From Hyposmocoma kahamanoa (taxonomy: Eukaryota; Arthropoda; Insecta; Lepidoptera; Cosmopterigidae): a stretch of 64,000 nt of DNA. Both the position numbers and the translations under genes were made by a program. This document shows positions 22,308 through 32,183 of the stretch, piece after piece; position 1 is the stretch's first letter, and every line of letters starts with the position of its first letter. The stretch is taken from the NCBI RefSeq assembly GCF_003589595.1, contig NW_020654810.1, positions 17,876,682 through 17,940,681 of the forward strand. Reading direction: 5' to 3'. The notes under the pieces are model-generated. The model made no database searches. It worked only from the letters and a program-made list of their open reading frames with translations, and was not told the DNA's origin.

Positions 22308-22950
22308 TGCCGCCGATATCAATGGAATCTTTGTCCTGCAGAAACCTGCAGTTGGGGCAATTTACAATCTGGGCCCCAAAGTATCTTTGAGAGATAAGTT
22401 TAAGGAAATTAACATTCTTACGCTAGCCTCACAGTACATTTATGAAAATGTAATTTATGTTAAAAGGAATAGTAATTTAGTTATGAAAAATAGTGCTAAC
22501 AAACAAACTAGCTTTTCTTGATAGTCGTCTTCACAAAGTCAAAAAATTATTTAAGGGGCAATGTATACGCTTGTGGGGTCCTCAGGGCAGGATGATTGAA
22601 ACTGCGATGTCGTTTGTTGTCAGAAGTGAAGTGTAATGCATTTGTCCAAAAGGCGCTATATTTACACAAAACCAAAACGTACCGAATGCAAATTTAAGCC
22701 TATCAGAGTCCTTACATTAATAAAACCCAATCAGATGGCCTACTTAAAATGTGAGAGCGAGACAGATGTATTGGACCAATGGACTGTTTCAATCATCCTG
22801 CCCTGAGGACTCCACACGCTTCTATAACAAGATTCCGGTTGATATACAACATTTGCCTTTCATGAGGTTTAAAACCATAGTGAAACAAAAACTTTATACT
22901 AAAGGTTATTATAGAACTTCTGCGTACTTGGATAACAAAAATCCGTGGTA
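22279..22950 (+). pseudogene. LINE ORF2 C-terminal domain, interrupted by MITE
   Basis: Reads MTYGNLLWDNAADINGIFVL then QKPAVGAIYNLGPK from 22279, the usual post-RT region. The frame reaches RLHKVKKLFK in a shifted phase near 22540, then is broken by the 243-bp MITE, and resumes at FYNKIPVDIQHLPFMRFKT (22822 onward), ending about 22951. Confidence 0.75.
22573..22815. mobile_element. 243-bp MITE with ~30-bp TIRs inside LINE ORF2
   Basis: The left arm 22573-22602 (GTGGGGTCCTCAGGGCAGGA...) matches the reversed right arm 22786-22815 with about two differences. ACGCTT occurs immediately outside both ends (22567-22572 and 22816-22821), and the LINE C-terminal reading resumes after it. There is no coding capacity. 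Confidence 0.8.
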
Positions 22951-23249
22951 GTAACCCGTTTAGCTCATGGAGGTAGTCTCGATCTCTGATGTTTCAAATA
23001 AAAAAAATATTGTAAATGTTATTTATAAAGAGCAACCCCTAGAGTTTCTTGCTCATTCTTCTCAGGGGAATCTGCCTTTCGAATGAGCGGTAGAGTTTAA
23101 CCATTGTGACAATTTCAAGTGTAATAATGCTTACCTATGAAATAAAGATTGTTTTGAATTTGAATTTGAATTTTGAATTTGAATTTGAATTAGACCTTCC
23201 TATAGCTCGCTGAGTGACGTGTAGTCTGTGAGGCAGTTTGACCGTCATG

Positions 23250-24040
23250 TTTCACATCTCGGCTCCGTAAGTCATGACCGATAGGACGCATTGGTTGTAA
23301 ACCCTGGACTTCAGGCACTGCGGGAGTGGTGACGAGAAGACATGAAGCAGTTTCCCAAATGCTGCCCAACCCAGCTGCACTCTCCTAGCTATTTCACGCT
23401 TGAAGTTTTCTCTGCCTAGTTGCAGGGTTTGCCCGAGGTAGACATATTCTCGGACAACTTCGAGCGTTTCGCCATTAATCGAGATCGGCTCCGGGATGAC
23501 GAGCTCACTGAACAACTTTAGTCTTGTCTAAATTCATCCGAAGATCGATCAATAGTGAGGCAGCATTAAGGCTGTTCAACATTTCTACAGATCCTGCAGC
23601 GATTCTGCCATTATAACGATGTCGTCGGCAAAGCGAAGGTGTGTGAGATTTTCGCCAATGACATTGATGCGCAATCCGGTCCAAACAAGTGTCTTAAAGA
23701 AGTCCTCCAGAGCGTTTGAGAACAGTTTCGAGGAGATAACATCTCATTGTATCACGCCTCTGTGCAACTTGATCGGTCTTGTCTTGTTGCTTTGTACTTG
23801 GACGAACATCGTGGCCTTGCTGTACAGATTTTTCAGCACCTCTACGTACCGCCAATCTTTCTCGTAGGCCACAAATGATAGACACAGTCGCTGATTATAC
23901 TCTTCGGACTTCTGCATAATCTGCCGAACAGTGTGTATGTGATCCACGGTGCTATAGCCTTTTTTGAAACCCTGCCTTCGCCGAGAGCCTTCCCAATATT
24001 AAGCTGTTTAAGAGCCCTTCCAATTTCGTCTTCGTTCACT
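23250..24040 (-). pseudogene. RTE ORF2: reverse transcriptase and C-terminus, motif A deleted
   Basis: Minus-strand segments in mixed frames read DEIGRALKQLNIGKA, DHIHTVRQIMQKSEEYNQ, LCLSFVAYEK then directly DWRYVEVLKN, then RPIKLHRGVIQ (motif B), LRFADDIVIMAES (motif C, 23609-23648), VREYVYLGQTLQ (motif E) and SVMTYGAEM. In RTE proteins about 20 residues (the AFDSVE catalytic segment of motif A) normally stand between YEK and DWRY; they are missing here. Confidence 0.8.
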
Positions 24041-24053
24041 TCTGGCAGATCGT

Positions 24054-24413
24054 CTATGAAGTGGCGTGAAAGTGTGGCTCATGGGTCGTTCGCGTTGAGT
24101 GCTGGCTTTTGAGCACACGAGGCATATAGAGACTGCTGTAAAAGTCTTCGACTTCTGCGAGAATTTCTGGAACTGATGTGACAGTTTTACTGCCCGAGCT
24201 ATGTAGCTTCGTCAGTTGACATCTACCTAGTCTTTTTTTAAAGACTTTCGACCCCCGATTCCTCTCAATAGCTCCTCGTATGAGTTGCATATTGAAGCTA
24301 CGGAGGTCGCGTTTCACCGACTTGCGGATGGTTTTGTTGAGATGACGGGCATCTGACGAAGCTTTCTCTGGCACCTCGCGTCGTGTCTTCATCAATTCCA
24401 GAGTCTCAGTCAA
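24054..24413 (-). pseudogene. RTE ORF2: linker before reverse transcriptase
   Basis: KTIRKSVKRDLRSFN at ~28 and EDFYSSLY near 89 are the usual features of the RTE linker region. It ends where the RT domain begins in another frame. Confidence 0.7.
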
Positions 24414-24596
24414 GAGTTACGACTTTCGGGCTTCTCGCTGTGTTCTGAAGTGCCAAATTCCCTCTTCGCGAATTACCCCTACCGCACCTTCAAGGTCCTT
24501 GTCAACATTTGCCATAGTTTCCAGCAAAGCGTAGCGATTGCTCAGTTCCAACTGGACCGATTCGGAGCCATGCATGAGAGATCTCATCACACGGCT

Positions 24597-24836
24597 TCAC
24601 TCGACCTTGAAGTCGATAGTTAGAGTACCTCTTACGAGTCTGTGGTCGCTACCGGTATTAAACCTATTGACCACAGAGATATCCCTAAATATACGCTTCT
24701 TGTCCGTTAAGATGAAGTCGATCTCGTTCTTCGTCATACCATTGGGGCTTTGCCAGGTCCACTTCCTACGGGGCTTCTTCTTAAAGAAAATGTTCATGCA
24801 GAACAGCCCCTGCATGTCCAGGAAGTTTACCAGCAT
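24597..24836 (-). pseudogene. RTE ORF2: endonuclease C-terminal part (shifted frame)
   Basis: RRKWTWQSPNGMTKNEIDFI and later NRFNTGSDHRLVRGTL are the end of the RTE endonuclease, including the catalytic SDHR. The start codon given is simply the first Met of the frame; this was once continuous with the upstream endonuclease half. Confidence 0.8.
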
Positions 24837-25653
24837 TTGCCCCCTTTGCTTTCACCGTCCAATACCGTGTTGTCCGATGCACCTCGCATTCGCGCATTCC
24901 CACTATGGCATTGAAGTCCCCCATAACAACGGTGAAGTGGGTTTTGGTGGTGTTGGGTAAAGCCTTTCCCACGTCTACATACACGGCTTCGACCTCACTG
25001 TCCGAATATGTCGACGTCGGCGCATATACCTGTACAACCTTCAGATAATATCTCTCTGTTTGCTTCAGGACACGATACGCTACCCGGGTCGATACACTGG
25101 ATACCTCTAACACGTTGTCACGGAGAACTTTGGTGACAAGGAACTCTACGCCTCCTTGGGATAGTTGGTCGCCATCTCGAAAGTAGAACAGGTGGCCAGA
25201 TTCTAGAGTAGTCGTGTCCTCCCCCTGTCTTCGAACTTCAGACCACCCTATCGCATGGCACCTTATTTTCTCTAGTTCCACCTCGATTTGCATCAAACTT
25301 TCGTCCAGTCGCAGACTGCGTGCGTTATACGTTGCCAAGGTCAATTTGTGGCAGCCTTCCGTAACTCGGGGATTCTTCGCAACCCCTGTCTTACCGTTAC
25401 TGAGGTCGCTGCCTTGGCCCGGAATAGTAAGACGGTCGCGAACTGGGGACCGCTTCTTCCTTAGCTTTGACATTTGGGAGTTAACGCCCATACTCACCAC
25501 GCTGGGAAAACGGGTTGGTAAGCGCAGAGCCGAGTCTTGCGTGAACGGCGCTGCTGCCCGCCGCTGACTTGGGTACTTAGGACGCGGCATGTAGATGGAT
25601 ACTGCTATCGGTTTCGGGCGCCAGAGCCTCGTTCGTTTGTCGGCAGGGTGCAC
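24781..25653 (-). pseudogene. RTE ORF2: endonuclease N-terminal part
   Basis: After a basic/proline-rich leader, the endonuclease fold begins at LTLATYNARSLR, followed by IGWSEVRRQG, VVQVYAPTS and VMGDFNAIVG, all standard RTE endonuclease motifs. The frame drifts after ECEVHRTTRYW; the true continuation is in the next frame from 24836. Confidence 0.8.
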
Positions 25654-25800
25654 TACGTGCGGATGAGGATGACTTTTGGGACATTAAGTTGGTTTTTTGC
25701 CCCCAACCACCCCCCTGTAATATATAAGTTGTCATTATTTTTGTGACATCAATTATAATATATTCGTTGATTGATTCCCTACCAAATACTAATACTTTTT

Positions 25801-26654
25801 TGTACATTAAAAGGAACATTGTTGTAGGGCAACCTTGATTTGTGTTTTTTGGTTCTCATGTAAAATTTTGTCTAAAGCACTTACTAGGTTTTGTTCTGGG
25901 GCAGCCGAAATATCAAGGTGAAGTTTTCGCAGTATATTTACGAAATAATCGTTAAGCGAATCAAAACTTAAATACTAACTCAATATTCAATACTTTAGTG
26001 CATTCCCAAAAGTATACAACGTAGCAGGTGGACACGGTTAAAATCAACTTTGGGATCCTGTTGGGCATAGCAAAATACATAGAGAGGGCAACATTTCAAA
26101 TACCTATGGAATCGAGATAATAAACATTTTAACAAGAAATAAAAACTCTAAAAATTATACAAGAAACATAATTTAAATTATACAAGAACATGTACTTACA
26201 AGCGATGCGAAAACTGAAATCCTTTTCCTGATCGTACCGATGTCGCAAGGAGAAACCCGCGAGTAATTAGTCGCAGATACTATGAACATTTGCCCACAAA
26301 TCTGAAATGTGTTACAAACGAAGAAAAATTTTATAGCCAGTTGAAAGTGTCGTTTTATTGGATAATGAATTTTACAGTGCAGAGCAACTATCTTCCGAAG
26401 AAACGTAATTCTTTTTTATTGGACACCTTTATAGTATTTTTTTAGTCAGGGTGTAGTTTGCACCGAGTAACCTAACCTATTTTAAATTGTACTAATATAT
26501 CCAAATCCTAGACTATACAAATCTAGAAAACTCGGGCCCACTTCGGATGTCGCTTGTTCACTAAGTCAGATTCGAATCCGAGAAAATACGATTATCGCTT
26601 GTACACCTAGAGATAAATGATCTCTGTGATATTTCGGACCGTCATTTCTCGAAT
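25801..26654. other. Non-coding stretch without recognised gene
   Basis: AT-rich with no shared repeat; no credible frame. Confidence 0.45.
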
Positions 26655-27101
26655 TCGGAACTGGGAGCCTACTCCCTTTCTCCGTCCGACACATCCGTCC
26701 GAAACAATTACTGTCAAATAAGTAATACTCCATAAAATTCAAAGACACATGATGCGAATGAAGCTTCATACTTGACATTTGTGTTTTGATTTGGTCGAGC
26801 AATATTTATTTGACAATAATTGCTTCAGACGGATGTGGGACAGAGAACAGGAGTGCAGGGCCCAAGGTTATGAACCGATATGAAGTTTTGTCACAATGTT
26901 TCCATTCAACCTTGCCGATTGCTACTAAACTTTCACAAATACATGTAACTTAGAAATTAAAGTACATGTCAACACAAGTACTTACTGACAATTGTCGACC
27001 TCAATTGAGAAGCAACTGCTATCCACTGATTTAGCGCCTCCTTTATGTAGTCTTCTATTAGAGTAAAAATTAGATATGAATTTTTAAGTTCCTTTTGGGA
27101 G
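26655..27101 (-). mobile_element. SINE C copy 1 (tRNA-derived, B box lost)
   Basis: It matches the second copy at 35815-36496 block by block (for example GTCAAATAAGTAATACTC, ACACATGATG, AACTTTCACAAA, GAAGCAACTGCTATCCACT, TAGTCTTCTATTAGAGTAA). The tRNA-like head is at the right end on the minus strand; its B box, intact in copy 2, is replaced here. It has no SINE B insertion, so it serves as the empty site for 35895-36105. Confidence 0.7.
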
Positions 27102-27262
27102 TTTAAATCTTTTATTGATCATTCGACCTAAGAGCTTATACACACGGCGCATTATATACGCGCCGACGACGCAAACTAGAGTACAGGATCCGATACGAAT
27201 CGGACGCAGTGCGTAAACGCTCTTACGTCAGTTTTATGAAACATAATAATAAGGTTTTTATT
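27102..27262. other. Non-coding spacer
   Basis: Includes CGCGCCGACGACGC near 27160; nothing recognised. Confidence 0.4.
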
Positions 27263-27475
27263 TTAAAAAAAACCGACCTCAAAAGTTATTTTTGCGCTTT
27301 TGCTGTGGTCGTTACCGTGACCTCCTTAACGATAACTGAAACTCGTAATATGGAAGTCCTCGTCAAAACGAATATTATGAGCCCAAACACAAAGTACCTG
27401 CTGTACACTGGTGAGGACTTCCCCTCATCTGACTGCCATTCCCATCATCTGATCAGCTCTAGGTCATCATAACAT
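27263..27475. repeat. Possible repeat with AACCGACCTCAAAA end
   Basis: It begins AAAAAAACCGACCTCAAAAG, the terminus of repeat E, but the following sequence (CTAACGATAACTGAAACTCG-like, TACCTGCTGTACACTGGTGA) differs from E. It resembles repeats I associate with Lepidoptera, but no second copy lies in this window. Confidence 0.4.
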
Positions 27476-27908
27476 TTTACTTACATTTATGTTTATGAAT
27501 TACATCCATGTTCGAGACGGTCACCGCCCAAAGCTCTGTGGTTCAAATTCCGTATCTTACTTTTGACCAGTGATCGACTCAACCTTTATATTCATATTCA
27601 TATATTTATTGTCACATGTACGTAGTCAGGTGTTACAATGTTTATTAACATTACGACTAGAGTGTAGTACATGACCCTGAAAAGGGCACTGTCAAATTCT
27701 ATAGGTACTTCAAAAAATTATACAAAATAAAATTAAAACAATAATTGGTAAAAATTTTGTATAAAATAAAAATGTCAAAAATTTAAATAGCATGTCAAAA
27801 ATAATTTATAAGCTAAAACACATTGTCAAAATTATTATAAATCAGCTCATTATCATAATTATATTCATTTTTAGTTTATGGTGTTGTAATTATTATTATT
27901 TAATATAA

Positions 27909-28316
27909 TTAATCGTCTAAAAAATTTTCAATTGTGTAATAGGTTTTCCCCGTCAAATATATTTTTAATTTTTTATGGAAAATTCTATCATTAGCTTCAT
28001 CTTTTATGTCAGCAGGTATTTTATTATATATTTTTATTGCGCGATAATATGGGCTGTTTTTGTACATTTCTAGCTTTGGCTTGGGGAGTTCGAGCTGATT
28101 GTTCCTTCTAAAACTCTGTACGTGTTTGAAGTCTTGAATATGCCTCCTAATGTATGATGCTGCTTCGAGTATATACAGTGAGGGGAAAGTAAGGAGGTTT
28201 TCTTTGGCAAAGTATGGGCGACAACTATCTCGGGGGCCCACATTCATGATAATACGAATAAATTTCTTTTGCATTACAAAAATATCTTCTTTATTGCTGC
28301 TACTACCCCACAGCAT
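27909..28316 (-). pseudogene. LINE ORF2 C-terminal domain
   Basis: MLWGSSSNKEDIFVMQKKFI, then IMNVGPRDSC and LLTFPSLYILE, the standard post-RT domain of Jockey/CR1 LINEs; ends YNKIPADIKDEAN...KLKIYL, stop at 27909. The same layout is seen in the LINE at 22279-22950. Confidence 0.8.
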
Positions 28317-28410
28317 GATGCCGTATTTCAGCCATGCGTAGGCGTAGGCATAATAACTGGCGAGCGCCGCTTTTTTATTACTATTTGTTTTTAAAAGTGC
28401 TAATGCGTAT

Positions 28411-28740
28411 CTACGTAAATGAAGACAATTTTGATTTTAATGTTTCTGTGTGCGTCTTCCAATTTAAATGAGAGTCAATATTTATTCCTAATAAATTAAA
28501 GTTTTCTACTTCCTCAATGTTTAGCATAGTCACTACAGTTTTAAGGTCCAGTTTTTTACTTTGATGTGGTCCGAATTGAATAAGTCTAGTCTTATCTAAA
28601 TTGATCATAAGATTGTGGTTTGACAGCCAGTTTTTAACCAAATTAAAAGAATGTAGGATATTGTTCATACTGTCACTATCATCCTTACACCTGAATAGCA
28701 AAGAAATGTCGTCAGCATACATAACGCAAAGGGTGTTCAA
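28411..28740 (-). pseudogene. LINE RT fragment with intact YADD
   Basis: VMYADDISLLFR near residue 6 (motif C), LSNHNLMINLDKTRLIQFGP (motif D) and FNLLGINIDSHLNW (motif E). A frameshift at its end leads to the C-terminal domain. Confidence 0.8.
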
Positions 28741-28752
28741 AGATTCCGGTAG

Positions 28753-28956
28753 TTAATTTATGTAAATGATAAATAAGATACACCCTAAAACACTGCCTTG
28801 GGGGATAGAGTGGTTTATAGTTTTTGTTGTTGATTTCACTCTATCGATTGAATTTAAGTCTTTATCCCAATATTCGATTTCCACATACTGTTGTCTATTC
28901 AGTAGGTAAGATTGGAACCATCTAAGCACTCCTCCTCTTACGCCAATGTTATGCAA
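28753..28956 (-). pseudogene. LINE RT fragment, motif B region
   Basis: RGGVLRWFQSYLLNRQQYVE, then SIPQGSVLGCILFIIYIN. It ends at an in-frame stop directly before the YADD-containing frame. Confidence 0.8.
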
Positions 28957-29092
28957 TTTCTGTAATAATATTTTGTGTGACTATTTTATATGACTACGAC
29001 TTACTTGTTTAGTACGTACATAAGTCCTGTAAGTATAAATTGTACAAAATAAATAAACAAATAAAGTAAATAATTTTTTTTTTCTATGTGCC

Positions 29093-29530
29093 AAGTCTTA
29101 TATAGTCCTCAAATGGCATTCGTTGATATCGCATAGCAGTGAAAATGTTATTTTGTAAAAAAATGTATAGTAAAATTAAGGATATACACTGATTACTTAC
29201 CATACGGTGTGTTAATAAAACACGATTCCTATAAATTGTCACGATAGAAAAAAAAACACAAACTTACCTGGAAATTTTACAAGAAAAGAAGAAACTTTAC
29301 TAAGAAGAACTTTAGAAAGAAGGTACTTTACAAGTATCAATGATTTTTTAAATATCATCTGATCTAAATAGAGCACGTATACCATACGATGTATATTTTT
29401 GGAATGGCTTTAATTTCGTTTGTTTAAAAATAAATTCTCAAATGAAGCTAGTGTCCCTGCCGCTCGACCCAAGCAAAATGAACCGTATTAATACGGGAAA
29501 AATTAAAATCGAGCTAGGGTACTGTAGACT
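29093..29530. mobile_element. Repeat D copy 2 (right TIR missing)
   Basis: Follows repeat D from AAGTCTTATATAG through GCATAGCAGTGAAAATGTT, TATAGTAAAATTAAGGATAT and CACGATAG to CCCAAGCAAAATGAACCGTA and TACGGGAAAAATT, then stops. It lacks the internal hairpin of copy 1 and the right arm. Confidence 0.75.
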
Positions 29531-29569
29531 CTTACCGGGAAGTGAATGAAATTCGATAAACTTGGTTTA

Positions 29570-29715
29570 TCTCTTTATTTACCACCATTAAAGGTGAAAT
29601 ATTTTCTTCAAATTTGAATGGGATCACACCTTTCATCAAAAAAGAATCATCATCGAAATCATTTCACAATGTCAGTGTAATCGCGGAATATACGAAAAAA
29701 ATACATAAATATTAT
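29570..29715 (-). repeat. Repeat E fragment
   Basis: TTACCACCATTAAAGGTGAA, TTTGAATGGGATC and AAAAAGAATCATCATCGAAA match the middle of repeat E in reverse; both termini are missing. Confidence 0.65.
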
Positions 29716-29869
29716 GAAAAAATAATCTGACGTGAAAATTGGAGATCTCTAATAAACAGTGATCAATGTAGTCGATTCTTTGTAAATTTAAGCCGACAAA
29801 ACATTAGACGTTATATCAGAAAGAAAGTGGTAACCTGTAAGCGGTAAGGTGGTAAGTATCACTAGTATA

Positions 29870-30222
29870 TTGCATCGCTACACTTGCGATTTGTAGGCGA
29901 TTGCATCGATGCAAACGCGCCACTGCATCGATACAAACGCGCATTGGATCGATACAGTCGCTTATGTTGAATAATTATGTACCAAAAATCTATACAGGTT
30001 TATGTACAATATTTTGTTTTGTTAATTGTAAATTTAAAAGTGAAATTAATAAGTACATTACATAAATAAATTAGTTAATTAATTTAAAGCGTACATCGCG
30101 TTTGCATCGGGTGTGTATCGCGTTTGCATCGCTTTTCCATCGCTGCTTAAAGTCGCGCGCGTGTGTAAAGGTAGACGATTAGCGACTGCATCGCGTTTGC
30201 ATCGCCGCGTGTAACCTCTCTT
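29870..30222. mobile_element. Repeat J: MITE-like element with inverted GCATCG subterminal repeats
   Basis: The left part carries GATGCAAACGCG-type units in forward orientation (29905-29945), and the right part carries the reverse form CGCGTTTGCATCG three times (30098, 30118, 30189). An AT-rich 120-bp centre separates them. Subterminal inverted repeats of this kind are typical of non-autonomous hAT-like elements; exact termini are not clear. Confidence 0.6.
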
Positions 30223-30499
30223 AAGCCTTGATTACTATCAGAACCGCTGTCGCCAAAACTCACACTATCATAATGTCACTATGAAATCTTGATAATGAAT
30301 GGCCATAGTTTCTATTCCGAACTGTTAATTAATTTAAACTTTACCACAGATTACTTAATAGTTACTACGTAACATATACATCACTCTCATACAAAATCGT
30401 AAATACCTACGCTATAACAGCCTACTAATCTTCTTCTCGGCCTTGTTACAGGCCGGACGAGCCTTCTGCAAATTATATTAAAATTTTAGTTACGAAATC
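30223..30499. other. Non-coding spacer
   Basis: No gene or shared repeat recognised. Confidence 0.45.
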
Positions 30500-30642
30500 T
30501 GTTTAGTCCGTTAGAGATTTGAAAATTGGTAAGGTGCGGATAGCAAAGACGTGCGCCTGAGTTTAAGGAATTTACTCGACTGCCGTTAAGTTGGTGCCCA
30601 ACGCAGCCGTGCACCGCTTATGTCTAAATTCGTATTATTACA
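30500..30642 (-). repeat. 3' LTR (relative to the element's minus-strand sense)
   Basis: 143 bp, starting TGTTTAGTCCGTTAGAG on the + strand and ending TATTATTACA. It pairs with 32041-32183; roughly 94% identical by hand count. Confidence 0.85.
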
Positions 30643-30865
30643 TCCCTCCATCCTTAGCCTAATATTTAGGGTTTAAAAATGAAGATATCGCGGAGATAGC
30701 TCCATGCGGCGGGGGGTGGTGAGGTTTCCGCCTCGCTATTCTCTAGCTCTGCGGTCGCAGTTTCGAGCGAGGTGACCGTCGCCTGTGTGATGTGATCGTC
30801 GTCTGTTCGCTCAGACTTCGTGCAGTCATCGAGGACTGAGCAGGGGGGAAGACTCAGGGCTCTTT

Positions 30866-31930
30866 TCATGAACTTGAAATTATATAGATTACGGTAGGTG
30901 GCAGTTCTGCAGTGGGGGATGGTTGGTCATATGTTTCATCTCTGTCGAGAGTGCGACTCAACTGGTCATTGTGCTCTTCCTCTCCTCTATATTTTAATAA
31001 TTGGTTGGTGTGTCTCTTGAATACGTCATTATTATTTGAGTACAATAACCTCACAAGGCACACTGAGTTTCCTAATTTCTTTACGACGACGCCTTTCTGC
31101 CAGAAAGTTTTTTGTCTCTGATACATTTTAACTGACACTAATTCATTGGTACCAAACTCGACACTCCGATTGCCCCATAGTATTTACTCTGCCAGGACTG
31201 TTTACGTTTTACGACTTCATCGAGCGACGTGACTTGGGCTGTTGGGTGGTATGTATTGAGCCTGTCTAATCTACATCTTAATTTGTGACCACATATAACT
31301 TCGGCGAGTGATGTGTCCGTGGTAGAATGTACTGTCTTTCTATACTTAAATAAGAACTCGCATAATTTGACATTAATGTCTTTAATACTAGTGCCTGATA
31401 CAAATAGGCAAAATAGGCGCCTGGACGTCGAGTTGCGGACACCAGCCCGTTACACCAAGTACCAAGTAGTGCCTGACAAAATTGACTTGATAGCTTTCTT
31501 TACTATTTTAACTGAACTCTCAGCCTGCCCGCTGTTACTCAGGTTGTAAGTCGGTATTGTGACGAGTTCGATTCCATTACTATGGCAAAATTCTTTAAAT
31601 TCCGCGCTAACAAATGAAGTGCCGTTGTCAGTGCATATTGTGTGAACTAAACCGAACCTAGACATAACATCACATAATTTGTTTATGACTACTTAGGTTC
31701 CATAGCCACTGGAGACGTCGTAGCATTCCACCCACTTGGAATACGCGTCTACTATACACCTTGCCATTTATTGGTCCGAGGAAATTCATGTGCACACGGT
31801 ACCATGGCTGTGGAGGGAAAGGCCACGGACGGAGCGGGGCGCGAGGCGGCGAGGACCGGAGCGTGGCGCATACCTCACACGAGACCACGTACTTATCAAT
31901 AGCTACCGATATCCCAGGCCACCAAAAACG
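30866..31930 (-). pseudogene. Integrase remnant of the Ty3/Gypsy element
   Basis: Minus-strand segments in order: RFWWPGI and CEVC (HHCC zinc-finger end), WYRVHMNFLGP, ICTDNGTSFVSAEFKEF (second catalytic D), TYNLSNSGQAESSVKIVKKA (catalytic E), then after a 68-bp insertion a segment with LCEFLFKYRKTVHSTT, and finally WQKGVVVKKLGNSVCLVRL and KRHTNQLLKY (C-terminal domain). The first catalytic aspartate of D,D-35-E is N here (HMNF in place of HxDF). Frame changes, the missing catalytic residue and the insert show it is dead. Confidence 0.8.
31399..31466 (-). mobile_element. 68-bp micro-retroposon, copy 1, inside the integrase
   Basis: TAGTGCCTGA flanks it on both sides (31389-31398, 31467-31476), and the integrase reads on in frame if the insert and one flank are removed. 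On the minus strand it reads CTTGGTGTAACGGGCTGGTG, CCGCAACTCGACGTC and GGCGCCTATTTTGCC. TGGTGTAACGG fits the tRNA A-box pattern. It shares ~57 bp with 33714-33788. Confidence 0.75.
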
Positions 31931-32040
31931 ACCTCTTGCACTTCATGGTTAAAAGTAGAAATAGTTCCTACAGAAATTTTTGCCATGGTGTACGGTAAGT
32001 TATAAACGCGAAGTTCGACGTTACCGGGGCTCGTCGCCAA

Positions 32041-32183
32041 TGTTTAGTCCGTTAGTGATTTGAAAATTGGTAAGGTGCGGATAGCAAACACGTGCGCCTG
32101 AGTTTAAGGAATTTACTCGACTGCCGTTAAGTTGGTGCAGGACACAGCCGTGCACCGCTTATGTCTAACTTCATACTATTACA
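32041..32183 (-). repeat. 5' LTR (relative to the element's minus-strand sense)
   Basis: 143 bp, TGTTTAGTCCGTTAGTG to TACTATTACA on the + strand. The adjacent TGGCGACGAGC (minus strand) is the likely tRNA primer-binding site. Confidence 0.85.

Larger units (their letters stand above)
19493..23190 (+). mobile_element. Jockey/CR1-type LINE, 3.7 kb, near full ORF2 with frameshifts
   Basis: Order along the element: a short upstream frame (19504-19800), an AP-like endonuclease (19836-20927), a linker (20903-21352), reverse transcriptase (21471-22307), the ORF2 C-terminus (22279-22950, interrupted by a MITE) and a 3' UTR ending in (GAATTT)n at 23153-23190. TAGA at 19489-19492 and 23191-23194 fits a 4-bp target duplication. 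It sits inside an RTE LINE on the opposite strand. Frameshifts near 20.92 and 21.35 kb and around 22.28 kb make it non-autonomous. The clade (Jockey versus CR1/Daphne) is not settled by eye. Confidence 0.85.
23191..25800 (-). mobile_element. RTE-type LINE, degenerate, interrupted at 3' side
   Basis: On the minus strand the element starts near 25.8-25.65 kb and runs endonuclease, linker, RT and C-terminus down to 23191, then continues at 19492 beyond the inserted plus-strand LINE. Several frameshifts, stops and an internal deletion in RT motif A make it inactive. GC content is higher than in its neighbours, giving many long but meaningless frames on the opposite strand. Confidence 0.85.
27589..28978 (-). 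mobile_element. 5'-truncated Jockey/CR1-type LINE with (GAATAT)-like tail
   Basis: On the minus strand: RT block NHSIPQGSVLGCILFIIYIN (28753-28956), a TAA stop where D of 'YINDLP' is expected, then MYADDISLLFRC (28411-28740), then after a frameshift ALALLKTNSNKKAALASYYA and the C-terminal domain (27909-28316, ending IYNKIPADIKDE...). The tail at 27589-27605 is ATGAATATGAATATA on the minus strand. 5' truncation lies at about 28978, just before motif B. Confidence 0.85.
30500..32183 (-). mobile_element. Ty3/Gypsy LTR retrotransposon, internally deleted
   Basis: Two 143-bp direct repeats with TG...CA ends (30500-30642 and 32041-32183) differ at about 9 sites by eye. Between them, on the minus strand, are a TTGGCGACGAGC-type primer-binding site next to the right LTR (32040 downward), integrase sequence, and a purine-rich AAGGATGGAGGGA tract just inside the left LTR. 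Gag, protease, RT and RNase H are absent. No clear target duplication was seen. Confidence 0.85.

Noticed and set aside
24538..25746. Long plus-strand frames
   Set aside because: Antisense shadows of the GC-richer RTE endonuclease on the minus strand.
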